Source: Lutibaculum baratangense AMV1 (GTDB lineage Bacteria; Pseudomonadota; Alphaproteobacteria; Rhizobiales; Tepidamorphaceae). From it: 64,000 nt of DNA. Numbering within the stretch: the first letter of the stretch is position 1; each line of letters opens with the position of its first letter. The translations under genes and the position numbers were made by a program. The stretch is from positions 86,498 through 150,497 of the forward strand of contig NZ_AWXZ01000018.1 of the NCBI RefSeq assembly GCF_000496075.1, written 5' to 3'. The notes below the pieces were generated by a model. That model was given only the letters and a program-made list of their open reading frames with translations, did no database searches and was not told where the DNA came from. This document shows, piece by piece, positions 44,038 through 51,850 of the stretch.

Positions 44038-45642
44038 ATGACGCGCAGCGTCGGCGAATACCTCGTGGCGTGCCTGGAGGCCTATGGCGTGGAGATCGTC
44101 TTCGGCATCCCCGGCGTCCACACGGTCGAACTCTATCGCGGCCTGGCCGACAGCCAGATCCGGCACGTCACCCCGCGGCACGAGCAGGGGGCGGGCTTCA
44201 TGGCCGACGGCTACGCCCGCGCCACCGGAAAGCCCGGCGTCTGCTGGGTCATCACCGGCCCCGGCCTGACGAACATCGCCACGGCCGTCAGCCAGGCGCG
44301 CCAGGATTCCATTCCGATGCTCGTCATCTCGAGCGCCAACCGGAAGGGCGACCTCGGCCGCCGCACGGGCGCCCTGCACGAGCTCGCCGACCAGCGCCAG
44401 GTGGCGCAGAGCCTGTTCGTCGAGACGCACAGGCTGCTCGACGTCGCCGAGCTGCCCGCCGCGCTCGCGCAGGCCTTCGCGGTCTTCGAGGGCGGGCGGC
44501 CCGGCCCTGTCCACATCGAGCTGCCCCTCGACCTCCTGTCGCAATCGACGACCTCGCTCAAGGTGCCGCCGCCGCATCGGCGGTTGCCGGCGGTCTGCCC
44601 CTCGGGCGCCTCTCTCGACGAGGCCGCGGCCCTGATGAAGGCGGCGCGGCGGCCGGTGATCCTCGCCGGCGGCGGCGCGCGCTTCGCCGCCTCGGCGCTG
44701 CGCGACCTGGCGGAGGCGCTCGATGCGCCGGTCGTCACGACGGTCAACGGCCGCGGGCTTCTGCCACCCGATCACCCGCTGAACGTTCCCGCCAGCCCGT
44801 CGCTCCCGAGCGTGCGCGATTTCCTCTCGGAGGCCGACCTCGTCGTGGCCGCGGGGACGGAGTTCGGGCCGACGGACTACGACATGTACGGCGACGGCCG
44901 GTTCGTCCTGGACGCGAAGCTGATCCGGATCGACATCGACCCGCAGCAGCTGTTCCGAAACGTCGTTCCCGACATCGCGCTCCCGGGCGAGGCCGCCGCG
45001 ATCCTCTCCGCGCTCGCCGAGCGGACCGAGGCGGTCTCGCGCGAGGGCGCCGCGCGTGCGTCCGCCGCCCGTGCCGCCGCCGAGGCCGACCTCAAGCCCG
45101 GCATGCGTCAGCTCGTGTCCATCCTCGATATGATACGGACGACCCTTCCGCGCGCGCGCATCGTCGGCGATTCCACCCAGGCGATCTACGCCGGCAATCT
45201 CTCGTTCGCCCCCGACGAGCCCGGCGGCTGGTTCAACTCCGCCACCGGCTACGGCACGCTCGGCTACGCCCTGCCGGCCGCCATCGGGGCGAAGATCGGG
45301 GCGCCCGACGTACCCGTCGTCTGCCTCGTCGGCGACGGCGGCCTTCAGTTCGCCCTCGGGGAGATCGGGTCGGCGCTCGATGCCGGGGTGCCGGTGATCA
45401 TCCTGGTGTGGAACAATTCGGGCTACGGCGAGATCAAGAGCTACATGATCGAGCAGGCGATCGAGCCCGCGGGGGTCGATCTCGCCACGCCCGACTTCGT
45501 CGCTCTTGCCGAAGCGTACGGGATCGAGGCCGAGCGGGTCGAGGCGGAGACGGCGCTGCAGGAGGCGTTGTGGCGGGCAGCCGGCCGGCGCTCCCCGAGC
45601 CTCATCGAGCTCGTCGAGGACATGATCATGACCGGCCGCTGA
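44038..45642 (+). CDS. aruI: ThDP-dependent 2-oxo acid decarboxylase, AruI-like
   Basis: Protein of 534 residues of the acetolactate synthase/benzoylformate decarboxylase type. The N-terminal FGIPGVHTVELYRGL and the cofactor-activating Glu in TPRHEQGAGFMADGYAR are followed by a central Rossmann domain and a C-terminal ThDP site GDGGLQFALGEI with VWNNSGYGEI. The FGIPGVHTVELYRGL entry is characteristic of 2-ketoarginine (5-guanidino-2-oxopentanoate) decarboxylases as I recall them. It follows the aminotransferase after 19 bases with a strong AAGGAGGGGAGG site. The product would be 4-guanidinobutyraldehyde. Confidence 0.8.
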   Translation: MTRSVGEYLVACLEAYGVEIVFGIPGVHTVELYRGLADSQIRHVTPRHEQGAGFMADGYARATGKPGVCWVITGPGLTNIATAVSQARQDSIPMLVISSANRKGDLGRRTGALHELADQRQVAQSLFVETHRLLDVAELPAALAQAFAVFEGGRPGPVHIELPLDLLSQSTTSLKVPPPHRRLPAVCPSGASLDEAAALMKAARRPVILAGGGARFAASALRDLAEALDAPVVTTVNGRGLLPPDHPLNVPASPSLPSVRDFLSEADLVVAAGTEFGPTDYDMYGDGRFVLDAKLIRIDIDPQQLFRNVVPDIALPGEAAAILSALAERTEAVSREGAARASAARAAAEADLKPGMRQLVSILDMIRTTLPRARIVGDSTQAIYAGNLSFAPDEPGGWFNSATGYGTLGYALPAAIGAKIGAPDVPVVCLVGDGGLQFALGEIGSALDAGVPVIILVWNNSGYGEIKSYMIEQAIEPAGVDLATPDFVALAEAYGIEAERVEAETALQEALWRAAGRRSPSLIELVEDMIMTGR

Positions 45643-45726
45643 GGGCGCGGGAATGCGTAACTAACCTGGAATTCGATGCGTCCCTGTGGAAGCTAGGACG
45701 GGGCAGCGGGAAATAGGGGCACCGAA

Positions 45727-46689
45727 ATGGACCTGCGCCAGCTCAGGTACTTTTCGAAGGTGGCCGAGCTGCAGAGCTTCACCGCCGCAGCCGAGGTGCT
45801 GAACGTCTCGCAGCCGGCGCTCGGGATGCAGATCCGCAAGCTCGAGGAAGAGCTGGGGGTTCCGCTTCTCGTGCGGCATTCGCGGGGGGCCTACGCCACG
45901 GATGCAGGGCGGGCACTGGCCGAGCACGCCACGATCATCCTGCGCCGGATCGACGTCGCGCGCGACGAGATGCAGCGCTTCCGGCGGCAGCCGAGCGGCC
46001 GGATCCGGCTCGGCATCACCCCCTCGCTCGGCCGGGTCCTGGCGCCGGAGCTGCTCGAGCGCTCGCTCGACCTCATGCCGGAGATCGAGCTGAGCCTGAT
46101 CCAGGGCTTCGGCGAGCAGCTCGACCGCGAGATGCACGCGGGCCGGCTCGACCTGACCTTCTCGCCGGTGCCGGCCACCGACGGACGATACGAATCCCAT
46201 ACGCTCTTCGGAGAGCGCATGTGCGTCATCGGCGCTCCCGCCCTCCTGGATGGCCTCCGCGAGCCCCTCCGCATCGAGGATCTCGTCGATCTGCCGCTCG
46301 CCCTCGACACCCGCGTCACCGAGCTCCGGCGCCGGCTCGACCAGCTGACCACGGAGCGAGGGACGTCGCTGCGCCACGTCGTCGAGATCGATTCGATCAC
46401 CATCCGAAGGGAGACCGTGATTCGGGGGCATCGAGCCACCATCACGCCCTACGCGCTCTTCGCCGACGAGCTGGAGAGCGGCATAGCGCTCGCGCGCACG
46501 CTCGAGGAGCCCGCGCTCGACCGGACGCTCTACCTCAACGTGCCCCGCGCGGCCTCGATGTCTGACGGACAGGCCGCGATCAGGCGACTGATCCTCGAGC
46601 TCGTCGAGGAACACGTGGCGAGCGGCCGCTTGAACTGGCTGCCGCGATCCGACGGGGACCGCGTGGTCGACGGAGGCGGCGCGGGCTAG
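45727..46689 (+). CDS. LysR family transcriptional regulator
   Basis: Protein of 320 residues. The N-terminal winged helix reads MDLRQLRYFSKVAELQSFTA, AEVLNVSQPALGMQIRKLEEELGVPLLVR. A periplasmic-binding-like effector domain starts near residue 90 (GRIRLGITPSLG). It is on the same strand 84 bases after the AruI-like gene and may regulate it, or may be an independent unit. The inducer is unknown. Confidence 0.87.
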   Translation: MDLRQLRYFSKVAELQSFTAAAEVLNVSQPALGMQIRKLEEELGVPLLVRHSRGAYATDAGRALAEHATIILRRIDVARDEMQRFRRQPSGRIRLGITPSLGRVLAPELLERSLDLMPEIELSLIQGFGEQLDREMHAGRLDLTFSPVPATDGRYESHTLFGERMCVIGAPALLDGLREPLRIEDLVDLPLALDTRVTELRRRLDQLTTERGTSLRHVVEIDSITIRRETVIRGHRATITPYALFADELESGIALARTLEEPALDRTLYLNVPRAASMSDGQAAIRRLILELVEEHVASGRLNWLPRSDGDRVVDGGGAG

Positions 46690-46705
46690 GCCCGGCCCTT
46701 CCGCC

Positions 46706-47530
46706 TCACACGGGCGTCGCGAAGCTCGCGATCACCGGCACGTGGTCGGATGGCCGTGGCCAGTCGCGCGCCTCCTGCAGGACCTCGATGCGCGTGCAGG
46801 CGGGGGCGAGGGACGGGGAGGCCCAGACGTGGTCGAGCCGCCGGCCGCGGTTCGACTTGCGCCAGTCCTTGTTGCGGTAGCTCCACCAGGTGAAGAGCTT
46901 CTCCGGCGGCGGCACGTGCCGGCGCACCACGTCGACCCAGCCGATCTCGTTCTGGACGCGCGTGAGCCCCTCCGTCTCGACCGGCGTGTGGCTGACGACC
47001 TTCAGAAGCTGCTTGTGCGACCAGACGTCGTCCTCGAGTGGGGCGATGTTCAGGTCCCCCACGAGGATCGCGCGCTCCTTGTGGCCTATCTCGTCGGACG
47101 CGTCGCGGAACCAGCCGACCATCTCCTCGAGGAAGTCGAGCTTGTGCCTGAACTTCGGGTTCGCGTCGGGGTCGGGCTCGTCCCCGCCGGCGGGAATGTA
47201 GAAGTTGTGCAGGCGGATCGGCGTCGGTCCGCCGTCGTCTAGGTCGACGGAGATGTGCCGGCAGTCACCCATGTCGCAGAAGCCGCGCGTCGACTGCGCC
47301 GTGAAGGGCACGCGCGAGACGATGGCGACCCCGTGATAGCCCTTCTGCCCGCTGATCGCCATGTGCTCGTAGCCGCGCTTCCTGAGGGCTCCGGACGGGA
47401 AATAGGCGTCGGGACACTTCGTCTCCTGCAGGCAGATGACGTCCGGGTTGCGCTCGTCGATCAGGCGCTCGACGAGGTCGATGCGCAGACGGACGGAGTT
47501 GATGTTCCAGGAGGCGATGGTCAGCGGCAC
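46706..47530 (-). CDS. xthA: Exodeoxyribonuclease III
   Basis: AP endonuclease of 274 residues in the EEP fold: ASWNINSVRLR (Asn ligand), QETKCPD (metal Glu), FYIPAGG (Tyr/Pro), VGDLNIAP (Asp/Asn), LDHVWAS and SDHVPV (catalytic Asp-His). It cuts DNA at abasic sites and trims 3' ends during base excision repair. The family begins near the WNINSVR strand, so GTG 47530 is chosen; the frame is open to 47617. It stands between LysR and the AhpD-like gene. Confidence 0.9.
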   Translation of the reverse strand: MPLTIASWNINSVRLRIDLVERLIDERNPDVICLQETKCPDAYFPSGALRKRGYEHMAISGQKGYHGVAIVSRVPFTAQSTRGFCDMGDCRHISVDLDDGGPTPIRLHNFYIPAGGDEPDPDANPKFRHKLDFLEEMVGWFRDASDEIGHKERAILVGDLNIAPLEDDVWSHKQLLKVVSHTPVETEGLTRVQNEIGWVDVVRRHVPPPEKLFTWWSYRNKDWRKSNRGRRLDHVWASPSLAPACTRIEVLQEARDWPRPSDHVPVIASFATPV

Positions 47531-47646
47531 GGGAGGAAGCACTCGGGGTTGGGTCACGCCCCGTTGCCTAGCGCCTGAGGAAGGTCGGGGCAAGCCGCTG
47601 CGCCCGCGGGGCGGCATCCCCCGGCTGCAGTAGCCGGGGGCGCGCG

Positions 47647-47991
47647 TCAGCCCCGCGTCGCGCGGCCGCCCGGGTCGGTGACGTCCTCGATCCAGGTCAG
47701 CACCGCGACCGCCCGGGGAAAGCCGAGGGTCGGGATCGCGTGGAGGGCGACCTGCTTCAGCTCCTCCTTCGTCGCGCCCTCGGCGAGGGCCCGGCGGGCG
47801 TGCGAGTGGACGGCGCCCTCGGAGGCCGCACCGATCGCCAGGGCGAGCTTGACGAGGCGCAGCGTCTTGCCCTCGAGCGGCCCGGCCTCGCTGCAGGCCT
47901 TCCCGAGCGCGGCATAGGCGTCCCAGATCTCGGGGTAGTTCGCCGCCACGTGCCCGGCGCCGGACGGCAGGTCTTCGGGGTCGATCGCCAT
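47647..47991 (-). CDS. Carboxymuconolactone decarboxylase/AhpD-like protein without CxxC
   Basis: Protein of 114 residues with the all-helical CMD fold: LPLEGKTLRLVKLALAIGAA-type segment, then EGAVHSHARRALAEGATKEE and ALHAIPTLGFP. The EGAVHSHA segment keeps Glu and His residues, but the peroxidatic CxxC of AhpD is absent, so it is not a thiol peroxidase. It lies 19 bases after the Crp/Fnr gene on the same strand and is likely co-transcribed with it. The role is unknown. Confidence 0.75.
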   Translation of the reverse strand: MAIDPEDLPSGAGHVAANYPEIWDAYAALGKACSEAGPLEGKTLRLVKLALAIGAASEGAVHSHARRALAEGATKEELKQVALHAIPTLGFPRAVAVLTWIEDVTDPGGRATRG

Positions 47992-48010
47992 TGATTTGCT
48001 CCTCACCAGG

Positions 48011-48709
48011 TCAGGTCGTGTAGTCGTCGATGATCGGGTTTGGCTGTGCCAACTGGCGCAGCCTGTCCGGATCGGCAAGGGTCACGCGGGCGCCGCGCAC
48101 CTCCACCCCGTGAGGCTTAAGGGCCGTGAAGGCGCGCGAGAGATTCTCCGGCGTCATGCCGAGGCGGGCGGCGAGCACGCGCTTCTCGACACCGAGTTCG
48201 ACCGTGCCGCTTCCGCCCTGCTCGACGTCGAGGCGCAGGATCCAGTTCGCCAGCCGCTCGGCTCCGGTGCGCAGCTTGTGGTTCTTGAGATCCTTGATGG
48301 CGGTGCGGTAGCCGGTGGCGAGCTCCGACACGATGGCCGACATGAAGCTCGTATCCGCCTGCATCGCCTCGCGGACGCTCGCCGCCGGAATCATCAGGAT
48401 CCGAGACCGCTCGAGCGTCCTGGCGGACTGCAGGTTCACCTGGTCCTTCAGGACGGCGGCGAGGATGAACGTGCCGATCGGATAGACGAAGCTCAGCGTC
48501 GTTTCGCGGCCGGCGTTCCTCGCGAACATCTCGACCGCCCCGTCGATGACGACGTGCAGGAAGTCGGCGGGCTCGGCCTCCTCGATCAGAACGAGGCCCG
48601 CCGGGAACCGCTGCAGGAAGCTCGACTGCACGAGCATGTCGAACGTCTCCTCCCGCGCGTCGCGGAAGAGGCTGAGGGCTCGGACGTGGTCGAGATCTTC
48701 TGAGCGCAT
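48011..48709 (-). CDS. Crp/Fnr family regulator beside the nar operon
   Basis: Protein of 232 residues. The N-terminal cyclic-nucleotide-type beta-roll (FPAGLVLIEEAEPADFLHVV) is joined by a long dimer helix to the helix-turn-helix EKRVLAARLGMTPENLSRAF. The cysteine cluster of oxygen-sensing FNR is absent, so it is more likely a heme or NO sensor of the Dnr/NarR kind. It is divergent from narK, and an FNR-like box (48753-48766) lies 44 bases upstream of its start. It is followed by the AhpD-like gene. Confidence 0.85.
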   Translation of the reverse strand: MRSEDLDHVRALSLFRDAREETFDMLVQSSFLQRFPAGLVLIEEAEPADFLHVVIDGAVEMFARNAGRETTLSFVYPIGTFILAAVLKDQVNLQSARTLERSRILMIPAASVREAMQADTSFMSAIVSELATGYRTAIKDLKNHKLRTGAERLANWILRLDVEQGGSGTVELGVEKRVLAARLGMTPENLSRAFTALKPHGVEVRGARVTLADPDRLRQLAQPNPIIDDYTT

Positions 48710-48752
48710 TGGCAGTCGGTTCGAGGGCTATCCCTGCGCTGTACCGAGTGGC

Positions 48753-48766
48753 TTGATAACCGTCAA
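48753..48766. promoter_or_regulatory. FNR/Dnr-type binding site
   Basis: TTGAT-AACC-GTCAA, one mismatch from the FNR consensus TTGAT-N4-ATCAA. It lies in the divergent gap between the Crp/Fnr gene and narK, close to the former, which suggests anaerobic control or feedback of the regulator. Confidence 0.55.
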
Positions 48767-48867
48767 TCGAAATACGCTATTTCGGCAATTATTTCAGCAA
48801 ATAAAGTCTATCGGCTAGCACGGAAAGTAATACTGCAGTATTGCAGGCTCGGTAACAACACGTAAGT

Positions 48868-48881
48868 TTGACAAAACGCAA
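48868..48881. promoter_or_regulatory. Possible Dnr/NnrR-type site before narK
   Basis: TTGAC-AAAA-CGCAA. The right arm fits the NnrR consensus half-site CGCAA and the left arm is closer to FNR/Dnr. Its centre is about 85 bases before the narK ATG, a suitable distance for an activator. Confidence 0.35.
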
Positions 48882-48959
48882 ACGGGAAATCCGCCCTCCC
48901 GCGCAAGGTGCACCGCATCGCGACCAGCGACTGCACTTCGACCCTTGCGGAGGGGGACC

Positions 48960-50354
48960 ATGAACAGAACCGTCGGCGTCAGCACGGGAGACCAGAACCG
49001 CGCCCTTGCGCTGAGCACGATCGCCTTCACCGCGTGTTTCGCGGTGTGGACGATCTTCTCCATCATCGGCGTCCAGATCAAAGCCGAGCTCGGCCTGACG
49101 GACACCCAGTTCGGCCTCCTGGTCGGAACGCCGATCCTCACCGGGTCGCTCAGCCGGATCTTCCTCGGCATCTGGACCGACCAGTTCGGCGGCCGGGTCG
49201 TCTACGTGACGGTCATGGTGCTCGCCGCGATCGCCACGTTCCTCCTGTCCTACGCAACGACCTACGAGACGATGCTGCTGGCCGCGCTCGGCGTCGGGCT
49301 GGCGGGCGGCTCGTTCGCCGTCGGCGTCGCCTACGTGTCGCGCTGGTACCCCTCGGAGAAGCAGGGCACGGCGCTCGGCATCTTCGGCGCCGGCAACGTG
49401 GGGGCGGCCGTGACGAAGTTCGTCGCGCCGTTCGTGCTCATCGCGTACGGTTGGACGATGGTCGCGCAGGCCTGGGCCGTGGCGCTCATCGTCATCGCGG
49501 CGATCTTCTGGTTCACGACGAAGGATGATCCGGCGCTCGTCGAGCGGCGCCGCCGTGGCGAGCGGGCGCGGGGCGCGCTCCTGTCGCTCGAGCCCCTGAA
49601 GAGGCTCCAGGTCTGGCGCTTCGCCCTCTACTACTTCTTCGTCTTCGGCGCCTTCGTCGCGCTCGCCCTGTGGCTGCCGCGCTACCTCGTCGGCGTCTAC
49701 GGCATGGACATCAAGACGGCCGGCATGATCGCCGCCTTCTACTCCGTGCCGGCCTCGATCTTCCGCGCCTATGGCGGCTACCTCTCCGACCGGTACGGCG
49801 CGCGCACCATCATGTACTGGACGTTCGGCGTCTCCGCCGTCGCCCTCTTCTTCCTCTCGTACCCGGCGACCGACTACGTCGTGCACGGCATCGACGGCGA
49901 CATCGGCTTCTCGATGGCGATGGGCGTGATCCCCTTCATCGTGCTCATCTTCACGCTCGGCTTCTTCATGTCGCTCGGCAAGGCGGCCGTCTACAAGCAC
50001 ATCCCCGTCTACTACCCCGAGCATGTCGGCTCGGTCGGCGGCCTCGTCGGCATGATCGGCGGCCTCGGCGGCTTCGTCCTGCCGATCGTGTTCGGCATGA
50101 TGAACGATCTCACCGGCATCTGGACGAGCTGCTTCATGGTGCTCTTCCTGCTCGTCGCGATCGCCTTCGTCTGGATGCACGTCTCGATCCTGGTGATGGA
50201 GCGGCGTGCCGCGGCCGAGAGCCTGAAGAGCCTGCCGGAACTGCCGGAGATGCAGCCGATCCACGAGCCGCATCACGGGCCGGCCCTGCGGCCGGGCGAG
50301 GCGCCGAAGCCTGCCGGTGCCGCCGCCGGAGCCCGTCCGGCCCCCGCCGAATAG
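48960..50354 (+). CDS. narK: Nitrate/nitrite MFS transporter, NarK1 type
   Basis: MFS protein of 464 residues with twelve helices. It has GTPILTGSLSRIFLGIWTD, GGSFAVGVAYVSRWYPSEKQGTALGIFGAGN with a nitrate-signature-like glycine stretch, and SIFRAYGGYLSDRYGAR with the second conserved Arg. The NarK1 type is viewed as a proton/nitrate symporter that starts nitrate respiration before nitrite builds up. The C-terminal tail is Pro/Ala-rich. GGAGGGGG lies just before the ATG. It is the first gene of a long nar operon. Confidence 0.9.
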   Translation: MNRTVGVSTGDQNRALALSTIAFTACFAVWTIFSIIGVQIKAELGLTDTQFGLLVGTPILTGSLSRIFLGIWTDQFGGRVVYVTVMVLAAIATFLLSYATTYETMLLAALGVGLAGGSFAVGVAYVSRWYPSEKQGTALGIFGAGNVGAAVTKFVAPFVLIAYGWTMVAQAWAVALIVIAAIFWFTTKDDPALVERRRRGERARGALLSLEPLKRLQVWRFALYYFFVFGAFVALALWLPRYLVGVYGMDIKTAGMIAAFYSVPASIFRAYGGYLSDRYGARTIMYWTFGVSAVALFFLSYPATDYVVHGIDGDIGFSMAMGVIPFIVLIFTLGFFMSLGKAAVYKHIPVYYPEHVGSVGGLVGMIGGLGGFVLPIVFGMMNDLTGIWTSCFMVLFLLVAIAFVWMHVSILVMERRAAAESLKSLPELPEMQPIHEPHHGPALRPGEAPKPAGAAAGARPAPAE

Positions 50355-50365
50355 CGACACGAGCC

Positions 50366-50395
50366 CGCGCGCCGGGCCGGCAAGCCCGGCGCGCG
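50366..50395. other. Hairpin between the two narK genes
   Basis: A 12-bp perfect stem (50366-50377 with 50384-50395, GCGCGCCGGGC core) around a 6-nt loop, without a following T-tract. It could act as an mRNA-stability or polarity element between narK1 and narK2. Confidence 0.5.
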
Positions 50396-50424
50396 CTCCC
50401 AGGTCTCACAAAGGATCAGCCCCG

Positions 50425-51840
50425 ATGTCCTCGCATGTCCTCACCGACTGGCGTCCCGAAGACGCCGAGTTCTGGCGCCGGAGCGGCCGCCGCGTCGCCA
50501 GCCGCAACCTCTGGATCTCGATCCCCTGCCTGCTCCTCGCCTTCGCGGTGTGGATGGTGTGGTCGGTCGTCGTCGCGAAGCTGCCGCTCGTCGGCTTCGA
50601 CTACACGACGAACCAGCTCTTCTGGCTCGCCGCCCTGCCGGGCCTGTCGGGCGCGACGTTCCGGATCTTCTACTCCTTCATGGTGCCGATCTTCGGCGGC
50701 CGGCTGTGGACGACGCTGACCACGGCGTCGCTCCTCGTCCCGGCCCTCGGCATCGGCTTCGCCGTGCAGAGCCCCGAGACGCCCTACTGGGTGTTCGTGG
50801 CGCTCGCGCTGCTCTGCGGCCTCGGCGGCGGCAACTTCGCCTCCTCGATGGCGAACATCTCGTTCTTCTATCCGAAGAGCCAGAAGGGGAACGCCCTGGC
50901 GCTGAATGCCGGTCTCGGCAATCTCGGTGTCTCCGTCGTCCAGTTCGTCGTGCCGCTCGTCATTACCCTCGGCGTGTTCGGCACGATCGGCGGAGAGCCG
51001 CAGACGGCGGGCGAGGGGACGCGGCTCTTCGTTCAGAACGCGGGCTTCGTCTGGGTGCCGTTCCTGATCGTGGCGTCGCTCGCGGCCTGGTTCGGCATGG
51101 ACGACATCGCCGCGGCCCGCGCCTCCTTCGCCGAGCAGTCGGTGATCTTCAAGCGGAAGCACAACTGGGCGATGTGCTGGCTCTACACCGGCACGTTCGG
51201 CTCCTTCATCGGCTATTCCGCGGGCTTCCCGCTGTTGATGAAGACCCAGTTCCCCGAGGTGGACGCGCTCGCCTTTGCCTTCCTCGGCCCGCTCGTCGGG
51301 GCGGTCTCCCGCTCGCTGACCGGCTGGATCTCCGACCGCTGGGGCGGTGGCCGCGTCACCTTCTTCGTGTTCGTCGGCATGATCGTCGCGGTCTACGGCG
51401 TGCTGCAGTTCCTGCCGCTCGGCGACAGCGCGGGCAATTTCTGGGGCTTCTTCGCCTGCTTCATGGCGCTGTTCTTCCTGACGGGCGTCGGCAACGCATC
51501 GACCTTCCAGATGATCCCCGCGATCATGCGGAAGGACATGGACCGGCTGATGCCGCAGGCCGACGCCGCGACGAAGCAGCGCCAGTCCGACAAGGAGTCG
51601 GCCGCAATCATCGGCTTCACCTCCGCGATCGCCGCCTACGGCGCCTTCTTCATCCCCAAGAGCTACGGCACCTCGATCGCCATGACCGGCGGCCCCGAGG
51701 CCGCGCTCTGGGCCTTCATGATCTTCTACGCGACCTGCGTGGCGCTGACCTGGGCGCTCTACACGCGGAAGGGCGGCCACCTCCACGACGTGGAGCACAA
51801 GGCCCGCACCTCCGCCGCGCCGCTCGCGCCTGCCGAATAA
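50425..51840 (+). CDS. narK: Nitrate/nitrite antiporter, NarK2 type
   Basis: MFS protein of 471 residues with twelve helices. It has LPGLSGATFRIFYSFMVPIFGGR with the first conserved Arg, LCGLGGGNFASSMANISFFYP with the nitrate signature, and LVGAVSRSLTGWISDRWGG with the second Arg. The NarK2 type exchanges nitrate for nitrite. In Paracoccus NarK1 and NarK2 form one fused protein; here they are separate genes 70 bases apart. It ends 10 bases before narG. Confidence 0.92.
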   Translation: MSSHVLTDWRPEDAEFWRRSGRRVASRNLWISIPCLLLAFAVWMVWSVVVAKLPLVGFDYTTNQLFWLAALPGLSGATFRIFYSFMVPIFGGRLWTTLTTASLLVPALGIGFAVQSPETPYWVFVALALLCGLGGGNFASSMANISFFYPKSQKGNALALNAGLGNLGVSVVQFVVPLVITLGVFGTIGGEPQTAGEGTRLFVQNAGFVWVPFLIVASLAAWFGMDDIAAARASFAEQSVIFKRKHNWAMCWLYTGTFGSFIGYSAGFPLLMKTQFPEVDALAFAFLGPLVGAVSRSLTGWISDRWGGGRVTFFVFVGMIVAVYGVLQFLPLGDSAGNFWGFFACFMALFFLTGVGNASTFQMIPAIMRKDMDRLMPQADAATKQRQSDKESAAIIGFTSAIAAYGAFFIPKSYGTSIAMTGGPEAALWAFMIFYATCVALTWALYTRKGGHLHDVEHKARTSAAPLAPAE

Positions 51841-51850
51841 GGAGGACGAG

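Noticed and set aside
47647..47991. Annotation as AhpD alkylhydroperoxidase
   Set aside because: The catalytic cysteine pair is absent.
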